From contig JANQOB010000001.1 in the NCBI GenBank assembly GCA_028279275.1, positions 36,227 through 100,226 of the forward strand: DNA of 64,000 nucleotides, written 5' to 3'. Numbering within the stretch: position 1 is the stretch's first letter; every line of letters starts with the position of its first letter. The notes beneath the pieces are model-generated. The model was not told where the DNA came from. It was given only the letters and a program-made list of their open reading frames with translations, and ran no database searches. Below, piece after piece: positions 44,445-53,737 of this stretch. Made by a program: the position numbers and the translations under genes. The stretch comes from Gammaproteobacteria bacterium (lineage in GTDB: Bacteria > Pseudomonadota > Gammaproteobacteria > UBA4575).

Positions 44445-45110
44445 TTAGGCTAAGGAAAGCAGATCAGACAATGTCTTGATCTCGTGGTCCGCCTTAAAGG
44501 GTAGTTGCTCAGGTGTTCGGCCATAACGGTTAATCCAAACAGAACTAAACCCATAAGAGGCTGCGCCCGCAATATCCCACGAATTAGAAGAAATAAAACA
44601 AATTTTGTTTCTTGGTAATCCAAGTTGTTCTTCAACAAATTCATAGACGGAAGGGGAAGGTTTATAACTGCGAACTTGTTCCGTTGAATACACACCGTCA
44701 AGCAAATTACTAATACCAGCATGTTTGAGGGCAGTACTGAGATTTTGCGGCGTTCCGTTTGATAGAACAGCGGTTTGTACATTGTTTTCTTTTAGTTTTG
44801 TAAGCACTTCTTTCACATCGGGATAACAGGCCAATTCTGAATGCGCCTCAAATATCTTTTTCTTTATATCTTCGTCTTCAACACCATATACCGCACAAGC
44901 AAAATCAAGAGCATATTTGCGAATCTTTTCATAGCTAGTGTATTGATTCATTAGGGTGAGTTGAGATGAATACTGCAAGCGTTTTGAACGCCATAGCTTA
45001 TAAATCACCAGTGCGTCTTCACCCAATTCTGCTTTATATTCCTCAAAGGGCAAATAGGTATCTAACAATGCACCATAGGCATTGAAAACATATGCTTTAA
45101 TTTTATTCAT
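44445..45110 (-). CDS. HAD superfamily protein of the L-2-haloacid dehalogenase type, nucleophile replaced by Asn
   Basis: 221 residues with the type II haloacid dehalogenase layout. Motif I reads FNAYGALLD where active enzymes have FDAYGTL.D, so the catalytic Asp is Asn (codon AAT, read clearly on the minus strand). The remaining motifs are intact: LSNGTP, Lys in YKPSPSVYE, and FISSNSWDIAGA. The enzyme would lack its ester-forming nucleophile, so it is either inactive, has another role, or a sequencing error hides an Asp. Confidence 0.85.
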   Translation of the reverse strand: MNKIKAYVFNAYGALLDTYLPFEEYKAELGEDALVIYKLWRSKRLQYSSQLTLMNQYTSYEKIRKYALDFACAVYGVEDEDIKKKIFEAHSELACYPDVKEVLTKLKENNVQTAVLSNGTPQNLSTALKHAGISNLLDGVYSTEQVRSYKPSPSVYEFVEEQLGLPRNKICFISSNSWDIAGAASYGFSSVWINRYGRTPEQLPFKADHEIKTLSDLLSLA

Positions 45111-45145
45111 AATGGTTATTCTAATTGTTTTGGTCGTAAAATAAA

Positions 45146-45175
45146 AAAAGCCTCGATAAATAATTCGAGGCTTTT
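45146..45175 (-). terminator. Intrinsic terminator of the Met-family gene
   Basis: 11-bp stem AAAAGCCTCGA / TCGAGGCTTTT with an 8-nt loop. On the minus strand it is followed by a run of seven Ts, placing it about 70 bp after the stop codon of the gene at 45246-45863. Confidence 0.85.
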
Positions 45176-45245
45176 AGTAGGGGAGTCGTTCTACTCTAGT
45201 TCCTGAGAGCCAAAAACATCCCTTTTGCTTCCCAGCTTTTTGTTG

Positions 45246-45863
45246 TTATTTAGAAGGTGTTGCGTCAGCTACAACAGGGGCAATGTTGTACATACCTTCA
45301 AACATTTTCTGGAAACTTGTAGGATCCATCATCCAGGCAGTGCTTTCTTGCTGCCATTTAGGATCAGCCATTTTTTCCATTGGTGCCATGTAGTAAGCAG
45401 GATTCATCATAGCTGCCATCCACTGTGTGTATAAAGCAGGGTTCATGTAAGCATTCATAGAAGCTGTGTAGAACGCTGGATTCATAGAAGCAGCCATCCA
45501 ATTCGTATAAACCTGAGGATTCATGAACATGGCCATAGCATTCATCATTTTGTATGGATCGCTCATATTGGCAATTATTTCATTCCACTCTGTGGTATCC
45601 ATGCCGCATTCGATCATGTTTTGATAGGTTTGAGGCTGGCTCATCAAAGTCATCAATTCAACGAATTTAGTTGGATCAGCCATTGCTGCAGCCATCACTG
45701 TAGGATCGCTATAAGCTTTTACTTTGCATTCTTCAGAAGTAGCTGCGATAGCTTGCTTATCAGCGTCTGTAGTTTCACCAAAAACGACTGTTGAGATGCT
45801 AATTAAAATGACTATTACTAGTGCAGCAAGCGTGTATTTATAAGATGTGATAAAGGATTTCAT
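45246..45863 (-). CDS. Exported Met/Asn-Pro repeat protein
   Basis: 205 residues. Signal peptide (YTLAALVIVILISISTVVFG), then a domain with two Cys (EECKVK and IECGMD) and repeats of about 14-18 residues with the pattern MNP..Y..WMAA.MNP (for example MNPQVYTNWMAASMNP, MNPALYTQWMAAMMNP), also seen as DPT.F and DPYKMM variants. It resembles the Met-rich proteins at 29110-32393 in export and MNP..Y units but is more regular. Own Shine-Dalgarno and terminator, so a separate transcription unit. Confidence 0.75.
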   Translation of the reverse strand: MKSFITSYKYTLAALVIVILISISTVVFGETTDADKQAIAATSEECKVKAYSDPTVMAAAMADPTKFVELMTLMSQPQTYQNMIECGMDTTEWNEIIANMSDPYKMMNAMAMFMNPQVYTNWMAASMNPAFYTASMNAYMNPALYTQWMAAMMNPAYYMAPMEKMADPKWQQESTAWMMDPTSFQKMFEGMYNIAPVVADATPSK

Positions 45864-46434
45864 TGGAACTTACCCCTAATATTAATAAATTTATTAGAAT
45901 ATATTAATATAATATTTTACTTATGCTACTAAAATATATTGATAAGAAGATAAGAACTAGAAATATATATACGTTTCAATAGGTTAAAATTGAGCAAATT
46001 ATTACAAATGAAATAGCCTAGATCCTCTAAGTGAGTAATTAGCCTCAAAGAATAGACACATATTTGAATGTGATCAGAATATTAAACTGTGACTAAAATG
46101 GTGAGGTATAAGTGCCATATACCGAAGGCCAAGCAATAACCTAGATAACCAACCATATATAACTTCGCATAATATATATTATGTTAAATTATATATATTT
46201 ATATGATTCAGATGCTTGAGAAAGATCTCTCCTGCTTTTAGTTAACATTGATAGAATAAACGAGCACGTATTGACGAGTCTTCTGGTTGGGTCATCGTTA
46301 GGGACAAATTATTCAATGAAGGACTAAGGTCACGATTCACCCAAAGAGACCTAAAAGTATGTTGGAACGCGAGCATTGCAATTTAACCCCACATTAAGCT
46401 TTGTCCATCTGCTTAAAGTTCGCTACCGCGAATA
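45864..46434. other. AT-rich intergenic region
   Basis: 571 bp with no credible ORF on either strand. The end next to 45863 must hold the promoter of the Met-repeat gene. A very AT-rich imperfect dyad (AATATATATT ... ATATATATTT) sits near 46170-46203. No RNA gene or mobile element remnant was recognised. Confidence 0.4.
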
Positions 46435-46884
46435 CTAACCCGATATTGTATCTAAAATAACTTTCAACGATTTTATTGAATATCTATTAGATACTTCAAA
46501 CATAAATATTTCTAACCCTGCTACCTCACATGCTTTGTGTATAAATTCGTCACGTTTACTGCCTTTTATTCTATTCTGAGAGTGATCATTCAATTCCATA
46601 ATACATAATATTTTCATCGTTCTTCGATTGCATAATACGAAATCAAAATGTCGGTTCACTATTCTTCCATATAAAGACTTATACACTTTGTAATCTTCAC
46701 TTGGTCTGACACTTGGCTCTAAAATATCTGCTATGCGTATTTTCGTTAATAAGATTATTTCTTTATAAGCTTGAAGCACTTCACAAAGCACTACATAAAA
46801 TTGATATTCTGTTTTAGTTAGCAAAGGTTTTACATAATAATACTCTTTGCTTTCGCTAATTAATTTCTTAAGAGAAGTCCCCAT
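46435..46884 (-). CDS. DUF2726 domain protein
   Basis: 149 residues matching DUF2726: YYVKPLLTKTEYQFYVVL, LTKIRIADIL, VNRHFDFVLCNRRTMKILCIMELND, then KRDEFIHKACEVAGLEIFMF. The D...E pattern and fold resemble PD-(D/E)XK nucleases, but activity is not established for the family. It stands alone with 571 bp and 249 bp of non-coding DNA on either side. Confidence 0.75.
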   Translation of the reverse strand: MGTSLKKLISESKEYYYVKPLLTKTEYQFYVVLCEVLQAYKEIILLTKIRIADILEPSVRPSEDYKVYKSLYGRIVNRHFDFVLCNRRTMKILCIMELNDHSQNRIKGSKRDEFIHKACEVAGLEIFMFEVSNRYSIKSLKVILDTISG

Positions 46885-47133
46885 GTGCCAACCTGATTTA
46901 GAATATAGTTTAGATTAAATAATATTGCAGATAATTAAATATTATTGAGATGAAAGTTATAAAGTGACTGACAAATTGGTTTATTAAGAAATCTGAACAG
47001 ACTTCAGGGTTTTGCCTGCTTAATGAAATATCCCCTACTTCAGCCTCATCTGCCTACCATTAGCTATTAATATCACCACCAACTGTAGTATTAGTGTTGG
47101 CTTATATCTCCCGTTAGCTGATACAGTTATTCA

Positions 47134-47781
47134 ATGCTGAAACTTATCTCTAAAAAGCTATTCAAGCTATTTGTTCTATTGTTTCTTGTTCTTGGTTTCC
47201 TGGTATTAGGAAACCTATATACATATCAAAGATTAACTTCAGAAAAACCCATCGCACAGCTCTCATTTATCCCTATCAGCGAACAAGTCTTTGATGCCTC
47301 ATTGAGGTTGGGTAATTTTTGCGAAGAAAACGTTTATAGAATCTATGGTGATGAATGGCGTATCGATTCTCAATTTTTAAAATGGAAATCCTGGGCGACA
47401 TTATTAGGTTTAGACGCTATGTATCGAATTGATAGATTATCTGGTCGCTATACAGACATTAATGATGAAAATTCTAAAACCCACAGTGCTCATGATTTAA
47501 AAACGGATTCCACGCTTGACCTAAGTAAAATCGCAGAACGTTATCAGAATGAATTCCCTCCCGTAGATACTATTTACGGAAGCTCTGCTTATCAAAAAAT
47601 GAAGCCGAATATTGTATATACGGTTTTTGCCGCACAATCTGGAATCCTAATACGTGAAAACGAATTAGAAAATTCTTTGGAACCTAATACTTGTGTTAAT
47701 TCCAAATCTAGATGGAAAGAGACTATTGTAAGCCTAGATCAAAAACTTGCATCATTTATAGATTCAATAAAATTTTCTTAA
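47134..47781 (+). CDS. Conserved hypothetical membrane-anchored protein
   Basis: 215 residues with an N-terminal membrane helix (LFKLFVLLFLVLGFLVLGNLY), then a periplasmic domain including YRIYGDEWRIDSQFLKWKSWA, LLGLDAMYRIDRLSGRY and YGSSAYQKM. These are hallmarks of an uncharacterised family seen in many proteobacteria, sometimes labelled as cation/multidrug efflux related without evidence. I give no function. Confidence 0.7.
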   Translation: MLKLISKKLFKLFVLLFLVLGFLVLGNLYTYQRLTSEKPIAQLSFIPISEQVFDASLRLGNFCEENVYRIYGDEWRIDSQFLKWKSWATLLGLDAMYRIDRLSGRYTDINDENSKTHSAHDLKTDSTLDLSKIAERYQNEFPPVDTIYGSSAYQKMKPNIVYTVFAAQSGILIRENELENSLEPNTCVNSKSRWKETIVSLDQKLASFIDSIKFS

Positions 47782-47808
47782 AAAATAATAATATTATTTA
47801 TACGAAAT

Positions 47809-47836
47809 TTGTCTGCTGAAATATTTTTGTTATAAT
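47809..47836 (+). promoter_or_regulatory. Probable sigma-70 promoter of the GNAT gene
   Basis: TTGTCT at 47809-47814, a 16-bp spacer and an extended -10 TGTTATAAT ending at 47836. Transcription would start about 75 bp before the ATG at 47920. Confidence 0.5.
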
Positions 47837-47919
47837 TTTTTAGCTACTCAATGTTAAATATTTGAGCAAATATTCAATACATTAGCGTAGCTGCATGAAG
47901 CTGGGATCTGTGGGGATAT

Positions 47920-48396
47920 ATGGGGATAACATTTCGAAAAGCTCTGATTACTGATTTTGATATGGTAATTACTCTCTCCAGGCAAACAATCGATAAAAGC
48001 TACCGATATTGGTTAGGTGATCGTATTGTTAATCATTACTTAGCGACAGATAGCCTGGATAAGCATATCAGAGAGAACCTCAAAAACACATGGATTGCCA
48101 GTGACAATAACATCATTGTTGGTTTTGCAGTTTGTATCGAAAACGTAATCGAATTTATGCTTGTAGGTTACGAATTTCAACGTAAAGGATATGGCTCACA
48201 GATTTTAGGATTTTGTGAAAACATGCTTATGCAGTCATATGAAACCATTGCACTTGAAAGTTTCGAAAAGAATACAGTTGCAAATGAATTTTATGAATCG
48301 AACAAGTGGGAAATCGTTAACAAGTATACAGATGCACGATCATTGTCTACCAAACTAATTTTTTCTAAGAAAAAGTTTGAAGGGATTTCAAACTAG
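47920..48396 (+). CDS. GNAT-family N-acetyltransferase
   Basis: 158 residues. GNAT fold: FRKALITDFDMVITL, WIASDNNIIVGFAV, then the acetyl-CoA binding region FQRKGYGSQILGFCENML (R.xGxGS type) and ESFEKNTVANEFYESNKW. Substrate unknown. Shine-Dalgarno GTGGGGA lies 7 bp upstream. Converges with the FadL-type gene. Confidence 0.82.
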   Translation: MGITFRKALITDFDMVITLSRQTIDKSYRYWLGDRIVNHYLATDSLDKHIRENLKNTWIASDNNIIVGFAVCIENVIEFMLVGYEFQRKGYGSQILGFCENMLMQSYETIALESFEKNTVANEFYESNKWEIVNKYTDARSLSTKLIFSKKKFEGISN

Positions 48397-48490
48397 TACT
48401 TATTTCCGTATTCAAAAAACGATCTCCCACTTTCATAATCTTGATCATTTAATTCATCATCAAATATGTATGGTGTAGCAATCTAAAAAG

Positions 48491-49831
48491 TCAGAACTTA
48501 TAAACCGCTTGTAAACTAAGTATGTTTACATTTGGATCTTCGTACTCCCCTACTAAGTTGTTCGTGATTACTGCTGCTGGCGATAACGGTGGTCCGGCTA
48601 TTGGTTCTGACAAATTAATATCAGCATCATCAATTAATATGTGAGTGAAACCAACGTCTAGTTGTAAATTATCATTTGGATGATAACTCGCTCCGATTGC
48701 CAACCAATTGCGATCTTCATCAGGAATACGCGGTGTTCTAAATTCGTCACTCGTTGGTGATTCATCAAACATATACCCTGCTCGAAATGTCCACTTATCA
48801 GAGTAAAAATAATCAATTCCAATATTAGCCGAAATTACATTTTCCCAATTTAACTCAAGAACATTATCTGCCACTAATGGGCTATCAGTTACGATGACAA
48901 TATCTTGAATTCGATTCCAACGAGTCCATCTAAACCCCAGTGAAAGTCCCCATTTTGGAGAAAACTGCTTATAAATTCCTGCATACACTGTTTCAGGTAG
49001 TGTAGCTCTCGCTTCTACATCAGCAGAAAAATCACCACCACCTAATGCTGCTACGCCCGTTATGTCATTATCATCACCATCTAATGTGTGACTAATCTTA
49101 GATCTAAATCCGATACCTGCGCGAAAAGTAGGATTTGGATGATACATAAAGCCAACATTCCATCCATAACTCCAATCATCACCTTTTACCTCGGCAAACC
49201 CATCTGGACCACCAGTAAAAACAGCTTGGCTCAGAGTTGCATCAGCATATTGTGCACTCACACCAACCCCTACAGAAAAGGAGTCATTAACCTTATAAGC
49301 AAGTGAAGGATTAATATCAACAGTTATTAATTCAGATTCTTTAGCTTCATACCTACCTACCCAATCTCGGTCATAATCCGTTGCCAATCCAAAAGGAGCT
49401 GTTATCGAAAACCCATATTTCAACTTTTCAGTTAGATCCATTGTAAAATACAAATTTGGTACTACACCAAATGTTGCTCCATCTTCATTACCACCTGTTA
49501 ATGGAGGTGAATTTGAAATTAGTGGCCCTGCAGGTAAAACAAATGTGCTATTAGACGAACCTTCATCAGAAAACCTCGATTTCCCATCAATAAGATAGCC
49601 AGAAACTTGTATTTGAGTGCCCTTTTTTAAAGTTAATCCCGCAGGATTATAAAAAGCATTTGATAAATCATCATTAATTACACCGAAGCCAGCAAATGCA
49701 CGCCCCAAGCCTGTTCCACTTTGTTCACTAATTTGAAATCCTGCGCCAAATGCAGTTGAAGACAGCGTGCAGACAAGAATCGTAGCAAAATGTAGCTTTG
49801 CTTTAGACAATACTCGAGTTATGAATTTCAT
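48491..49831 (-). CDS. OMPP1/FadL/TodX-family outer-membrane transport protein
   Basis: 446 residues with signal peptide (ILVCTLSSTAFGAGFQISEQS), the FadL-type N-terminal hatch GTGLGRAFAGFGVINDDLSNAFYNPAG, amphipathic beta strands and a C-terminal AVYKF ending in Phe, typical of outer-membrane barrels. Family members take up hydrophobic molecules such as fatty acids or aromatics. Cargo here is unknown. Confidence 0.9.
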   Translation of the reverse strand: MKFITRVLSKAKLHFATILVCTLSSTAFGAGFQISEQSGTGLGRAFAGFGVINDDLSNAFYNPAGLTLKKGTQIQVSGYLIDGKSRFSDEGSSNSTFVLPAGPLISNSPPLTGGNEDGATFGVVPNLYFTMDLTEKLKYGFSITAPFGLATDYDRDWVGRYEAKESELITVDINPSLAYKVNDSFSVGVGVSAQYADATLSQAVFTGGPDGFAEVKGDDWSYGWNVGFMYHPNPTFRAGIGFRSKISHTLDGDDNDITGVAALGGGDFSADVEARATLPETVYAGIYKQFSPKWGLSLGFRWTRWNRIQDIVIVTDSPLVADNVLELNWENVISANIGIDYFYSDKWTFRAGYMFDESPTSDEFRTPRIPDEDRNWLAIGASYHPNDNLQLDVGFTHILIDDADINLSEPIAGPPLSPAAVITNNLVGEYEDPNVNILSLQAVYKF

Positions 49832-50006
49832 ATACTCCTCCGTTTGTATAAGCTAAATACTTATTATTGATTTGTGATTAATTTAGCTAGGTAGGCATTG
49901 TAACAAAATCTGTGTGCATACAGGGTTCTATATTTTTATAATAATCAATAAGTTAAGTAACAAACTGAAGAACTTTTATATCTGTCCTATACGCTTTTCT
50001 TAAAAT

Positions 50007-50690
50007 ATGCAGCAAATTTCATTCGTGGTCCCTGTGTTGAATGAACAGGATAATTTAATCAATCAAGAAGCATTACTTAAATCACTGCTACATAAAGGAC
50101 ATGAGGTGATTATTGTTGATGGTGGAAGCACAGATAATTCTTCAGAAATTGCAGTAAATATTGGTTGCAAATGTATCTCGTCGATTGCATCACGTGGACT
50201 TCAACAACACGCAGGTGCTAAAGAAAGTTCAAATAATATTTTAGTATTTTTACATGCTGATACCATGCTGCCTTCATATGGAATAAAGAATATTTTTGAT
50301 GCCTTGGACCGGCCTAATATTCACTGGGGCCGTTTTAGTGTTTCATTCACTAGTCAAAAACTAGTTTTCAAAATAATCGCTTGGTTTATGAATGTACGAA
50401 GTTGTTTAACTGGAATCGTTACCGGTGATCATGTTTTATTTATAAAACGTGAAGCATATTTCAAATCTGGGGGCTTTTCTGATATTCCAATTATGGAGGA
50501 TGTTGAATTTAGCAAAAGATTAAAAAAATATTCACGTCCCGTTTGTATTGCATCTAAAGTAATAACTTCCAGTCGCAAATGGGAGAAACATGGTGTAATT
50601 AAAACAATTGTTCTAATGTGGCGCTTGCGCTTACTTTATTTCTTCGGTGTTCCCGCGAAAACAATCGCGACTCAATATTATTCCAGATAA
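50007..50690 (+). CDS. TIGR04283-type family 2 glycosyltransferase
   Basis: 227 residues, GT2 fold: SFVVPVLNEQDNL, IIVDGGSTDNS, SRGLQQHAGAK, FLHADTMLP and GGFSDIPIMEDVEFSKR. The TIGR04283 family is named for arsenosugar biosynthesis because of neighbours in some genomes; no arsenic genes are seen here. Paired with the gene at 50695. Confidence 0.85.
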   Translation: MQQISFVVPVLNEQDNLINQEALLKSLLHKGHEVIIVDGGSTDNSSEIAVNIGCKCISSIASRGLQQHAGAKESSNNILVFLHADTMLPSYGIKNIFDALDRPNIHWGRFSVSFTSQKLVFKIIAWFMNVRSCLTGIVTGDHVLFIKREAYFKSGGFSDIPIMEDVEFSKRLKKYSRPVCIASKVITSSRKWEKHGVIKTIVLMWRLRLLYFFGVPAKTIATQYYSR

Positions 50691-50694
50691 AAAA

Positions 50695-51324
50695 ATGACA
50701 TCTGATAATGTTCTTATATATTTTTGCAAACATCCTGAACCAGGTATGGTGAAATCTAGATTGGCAAAAAAATTAACAGAAGAAAAAGCAGCAAAGATTT
50801 ATAAAATATTATTAGAATATGTTCTAAACAAAACTCACCAAAAAGATATCAAAAATTACTTATACTGTTATCCAAATATCGATCATCCAGTACTCAAACA
50901 ATATAGCGACAAATATACTCTTGAGTTAAAAAATCAAGGACATGGTGATTTGGGTGCAAAAATGTATCAAGCAATAAAAAAACACTTAAATGAGAGTAAA
51001 AAAGTTGTGCTGGTTGGCACTGACTGCCTTGAATTAGATATGAATTATATTGAACAAGCATTTGATGTTCTGAGCAAAGGTAATGACATTGTATTGGGGC
51101 CAACAATAGATGGCGGTTATGCACTGATTGGCGCAGATAGAATAAAAAAAGAAATTTTTGAAAATATTTCCTGGAGCAGTAATACAGTTACATTTGAAAC
51201 AGAACAGAGAATTTCAGAGCTTGGTTGGAAACATAAACTCCTCCCGTATATTCGTGATCTAGATACATTTGAAGACTATCGTTATTTTTCAACTCACGAA
51301 AAATATAAACATTTATTCAGCTAG
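50695..51324 (+). CDS. TIGR04282-type (DUF2064) glycosyltransferase
   Basis: The ATG at 50695, 4 bp after the upstream stop, is chosen over one at 50647 inside the previous gene. 209 residues: FCKHPEPGMVKSRLAKKL, HGDLGAKMYQAI, LVGTDCLELDMNYI and LGPTIDGGYALIGAD, all typical of the family. Found as a pair with TIGR04283 in many bacteria. It overlaps dusA by 8 bp at convergent 3' ends. Confidence 0.88.
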   Translation: MTSDNVLIYFCKHPEPGMVKSRLAKKLTEEKAAKIYKILLEYVLNKTHQKDIKNYLYCYPNIDHPVLKQYSDKYTLELKNQGHGDLGAKMYQAIKKHLNESKKVVLVGTDCLELDMNYIEQAFDVLSKGNDIVLGPTIDGGYALIGADRIKKEIFENISWSSNTVTFETEQRISELGWKHKLLPYIRDLDTFEDYRYFSTHEKYKHLFS

Positions 51325-52309
51325 CTATCGCTATTTGTTCATGTTCTATGATTGCCTTTACAGCTTGGTTAATAACTTCTAGCCCTGCATCCTTAGCATA
51401 AATATGCTCACTTAAATACCGACGCCATGATCTTGCTCCTGGCATTCCGTTGAATAAACCAAAAATATGCTGGGCAAGTATTTTTAATGGTATCCCATTA
51501 TCGAGTTCAGTTTGAACATAACTTTTATATTCTTCTAACACATCAAAACGCGAAGGAGTATTGGTCTTTGTATTAAAGATAAACTCATCTACATCCGATA
51601 AAAAATATGGATTGTCATATGCTTCACGACCAATCATAACTCCGTCAACATATTGTAGGTGCTCAGATATAGCAGATTTGTTACGAATTCCTCCGTTGAT
51701 AATAATTTTTATCTCGGGATTTTCTTGTTTTAGTCGATAAACATAATCGTAATGGAGAGGTGGGATAGTTCTATTCTGTCTTGGTGTCAAGCCAGATAAA
51801 ACAGCTTTTCGCGCATGAATAATAACGGTATTGCAACCAGCAGATATGACACTATCTACAAATTTACGAAGAAATTCGTAGCTATCTTCATTATCAACAC
51901 CGATTCTTGTTTTAACAGTGATTTCAATTTCACTAACGCTCTTCATCGCTCGTATGCAATTTGCGACTGTTGTTGGTTCAAGCATTAGACAGGCTCCAAA
52001 CTTGCCCGCTTGCACGCGATCACTAGGACAACCTACATTTATATTTACTTCATCAAATCCGTACTCTTCGGCAAACTCAGCACATCGAGCCATTTCGCCT
52101 GGATTGCTCCCACCCAACTGTAATGCAACTGGATTTTCTTGTTTATGTAGACTCAACCAACGATCACGATCACCATAAATTAAAGCCCCGGTAGTAATCA
52201 TTTCTGTATATAAAAAGCATTTTTTTGACATCAGTCGCGCAAGATAACGATAGTGTCTATCAGTACAATGCAACATAGGCGCCACACAGAATTTATGTGA
52301 ATAAGTCAT
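51317..52309 (-). CDS. dusA: tRNA-dihydrouridine(20/20a) synthase
   Basis: 330 residues. FMN-dependent reductase of uridine 20 in the tRNA D-loop. DusA-type motifs: FCVAPMLHCTDRHYRYLAR at the N terminus, LQLGGSNP, NINVGCPSDRVQ, the catalytic Cys in GKFGACLM, INGGIRN and GVMIGREAYDNPY. Nine bp after the M17 peptidase on the minus strand. Confidence 0.95.
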   Translation of the reverse strand: MTYSHKFCVAPMLHCTDRHYRYLARLMSKKCFLYTEMITTGALIYGDRDRWLSLHKQENPVALQLGGSNPGEMARCAEFAEEYGFDEVNINVGCPSDRVQAGKFGACLMLEPTTVANCIRAMKSVSEIEITVKTRIGVDNEDSYEFLRKFVDSVISAGCNTVIIHARKAVLSGLTPRQNRTIPPLHYDYVYRLKQENPEIKIIINGGIRNKSAISEHLQYVDGVMIGREAYDNPYFLSDVDEFIFNTKTNTPSRFDVLEEYKSYVQTELDNGIPLKILAQHIFGLFNGMPGARSWRRYLSEHIYAKDAGLEVINQAVKAIIEHEQIAIAS

Positions 52310-52318
52310 GCTTTTGTT

Positions 52319-53695
52319 TTACGAATAATGCTGCTGTAGAAATTCTAAAACGGCTCGTAGGCCCATTGCTTCACCACCCTTAGGGCGACCTGCCCTAGCG
52401 CGAATATTCCAAGCCATTACGTCAAAATGAATCCATTTAATATCAATTGGAACAAACTCTTTTAAGAATAATGCTGCAGTAATGGCGCCTCCATAACCGC
52501 TAGCAGCGGAATTACAAATATCTGCGATATTGCTATCAAGCATATAGCGATATGGTTTATGTAGTGGCATTTGCCATACTGGGTCTTGCGCAAACTCTGA
52601 AGCTTGCATAAGCTCATTTGCCAAAGAGTCATCATTACTAAAAAAAGCAGGTACTTCTGTGCCTAAAGCAATTCTTGCCGCACCCGTTAACGTCGCAAAA
52701 TCAATAATCAAATCAGGTTTGCTTTCTACTGCTTTTGTAATGGCATCACATAATATCAAGCGTCCTTCTGCATCGGTGTTATCAATTTCAATGGTTTTGC
52801 CGCTTCTTGATGTCAAAACATCACCTGGTCGAAATGCATCTCCTGATATTGCATTTTCTACAGCAGGCACTAAAACATGCAATTGAATGGGAAGGTTTAA
52901 CTTCATTATCGCGTGAGCGATACCTATGACATGTGCAGCACCTCCCATATCCTTTTTCATTAATCGCATTCCTTGAGATGATTTAATATCTAAACCTCCG
53001 CTATCAAATGAAACTCCTTTGCCAATTAAACAGACCCTAGGATGTTTTGAATCACCCCAATTAAACTCAATTAATCTTGGAGTATGTACGCTTGCACGAC
53101 CTACTGCGTGTATCACTGGATAGTTTTGCTTTAATAATTCATCCCCTGCTATCTCAGTAATTTGTTGGCTAAATTCTTCAGCTACTTTTTTACATTCACT
53201 TGAAATATGTTGCGGCATCATATCGGCTGCAGGAGTATTTACCATGTCACGAACAGTTATAATCGCACGTGCTTGCGCTTCAATTTGAAGAATATTTACT
53301 GATGCTTCAACGAATAATTTGCACGATTTGCTTTTAGACTTTTTATACTCTTGGAACTGATAAGCACCTAATATCCAACCCAAGTAAACTTTTTCATCAT
53401 TATTTTGGTTCGAAGAAAGATGATAATGACCCGATGGTAAGTTATTGACACAAGACCCTAATGTCCAAGTTAGATCTTGATTATCAGCAATGACCAAAAC
53501 ACTATCTAATTTGCCTTGAGTATCTGGCACACATAAGAATGCACTTGGCTTAGGCTTAAATTGTGCAGTTTCTATCCAATTTTGCAGTTCCTCAGATTGA
53601 ACTTTCTTCCAAGCACTGAATTCTGACTTAGGTACGACATTAATAGGAATACTGTTAGTATCCTCATCCGTATAAAAAAACTCCATCAAATCCAT
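52319..53695 (-). CDS. Leucyl aminopeptidase family (M17) metallopeptidase
   Basis: 458 residues. The C-terminal M17 catalytic domain has IGKGVSFDSGGLDIKSS (Lys and Asp ligands), MKKDMGGAAHVIG and the signature NTDAEGRLILCDA. The N-terminal domain is shorter than in PepA, as in the related PepB-like family. Divergent from the ABC transporter pair, 42 bp away. Confidence 0.9.
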   Translation of the reverse strand: MDLMEFFYTDEDTNSIPINVVPKSEFSAWKKVQSEELQNWIETAQFKPKPSAFLCVPDTQGKLDSVLVIADNQDLTWTLGSCVNNLPSGHYHLSSNQNNDEKVYLGWILGAYQFQEYKKSKSKSCKLFVEASVNILQIEAQARAIITVRDMVNTPAADMMPQHISSECKKVAEEFSQQITEIAGDELLKQNYPVIHAVGRASVHTPRLIEFNWGDSKHPRVCLIGKGVSFDSGGLDIKSSQGMRLMKKDMGGAAHVIGIAHAIMKLNLPIQLHVLVPAVENAISGDAFRPGDVLTSRSGKTIEIDNTDAEGRLILCDAITKAVESKPDLIIDFATLTGAARIALGTEVPAFFSNDDSLANELMQASEFAQDPVWQMPLHKPYRYMLDSNIADICNSAASGYGGAITAALFLKEFVPIDIKWIHFDVMAWNIRARAGRPKGGEAMGLRAVLEFLQQHYS

Positions 53696-53737
53696 ATTCT
53701 GTAAAAATCCTTTTATAAGTAATTAACTAAAGTAAAC

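Noticed and set aside
48393..48482. 29-codon minus-strand stretch between the GNAT and FadL-type genes with many acidic and aromatic residues
   Set aside because: A stop lies directly before it and there is no start codon; too short to call even as a pseudogene.
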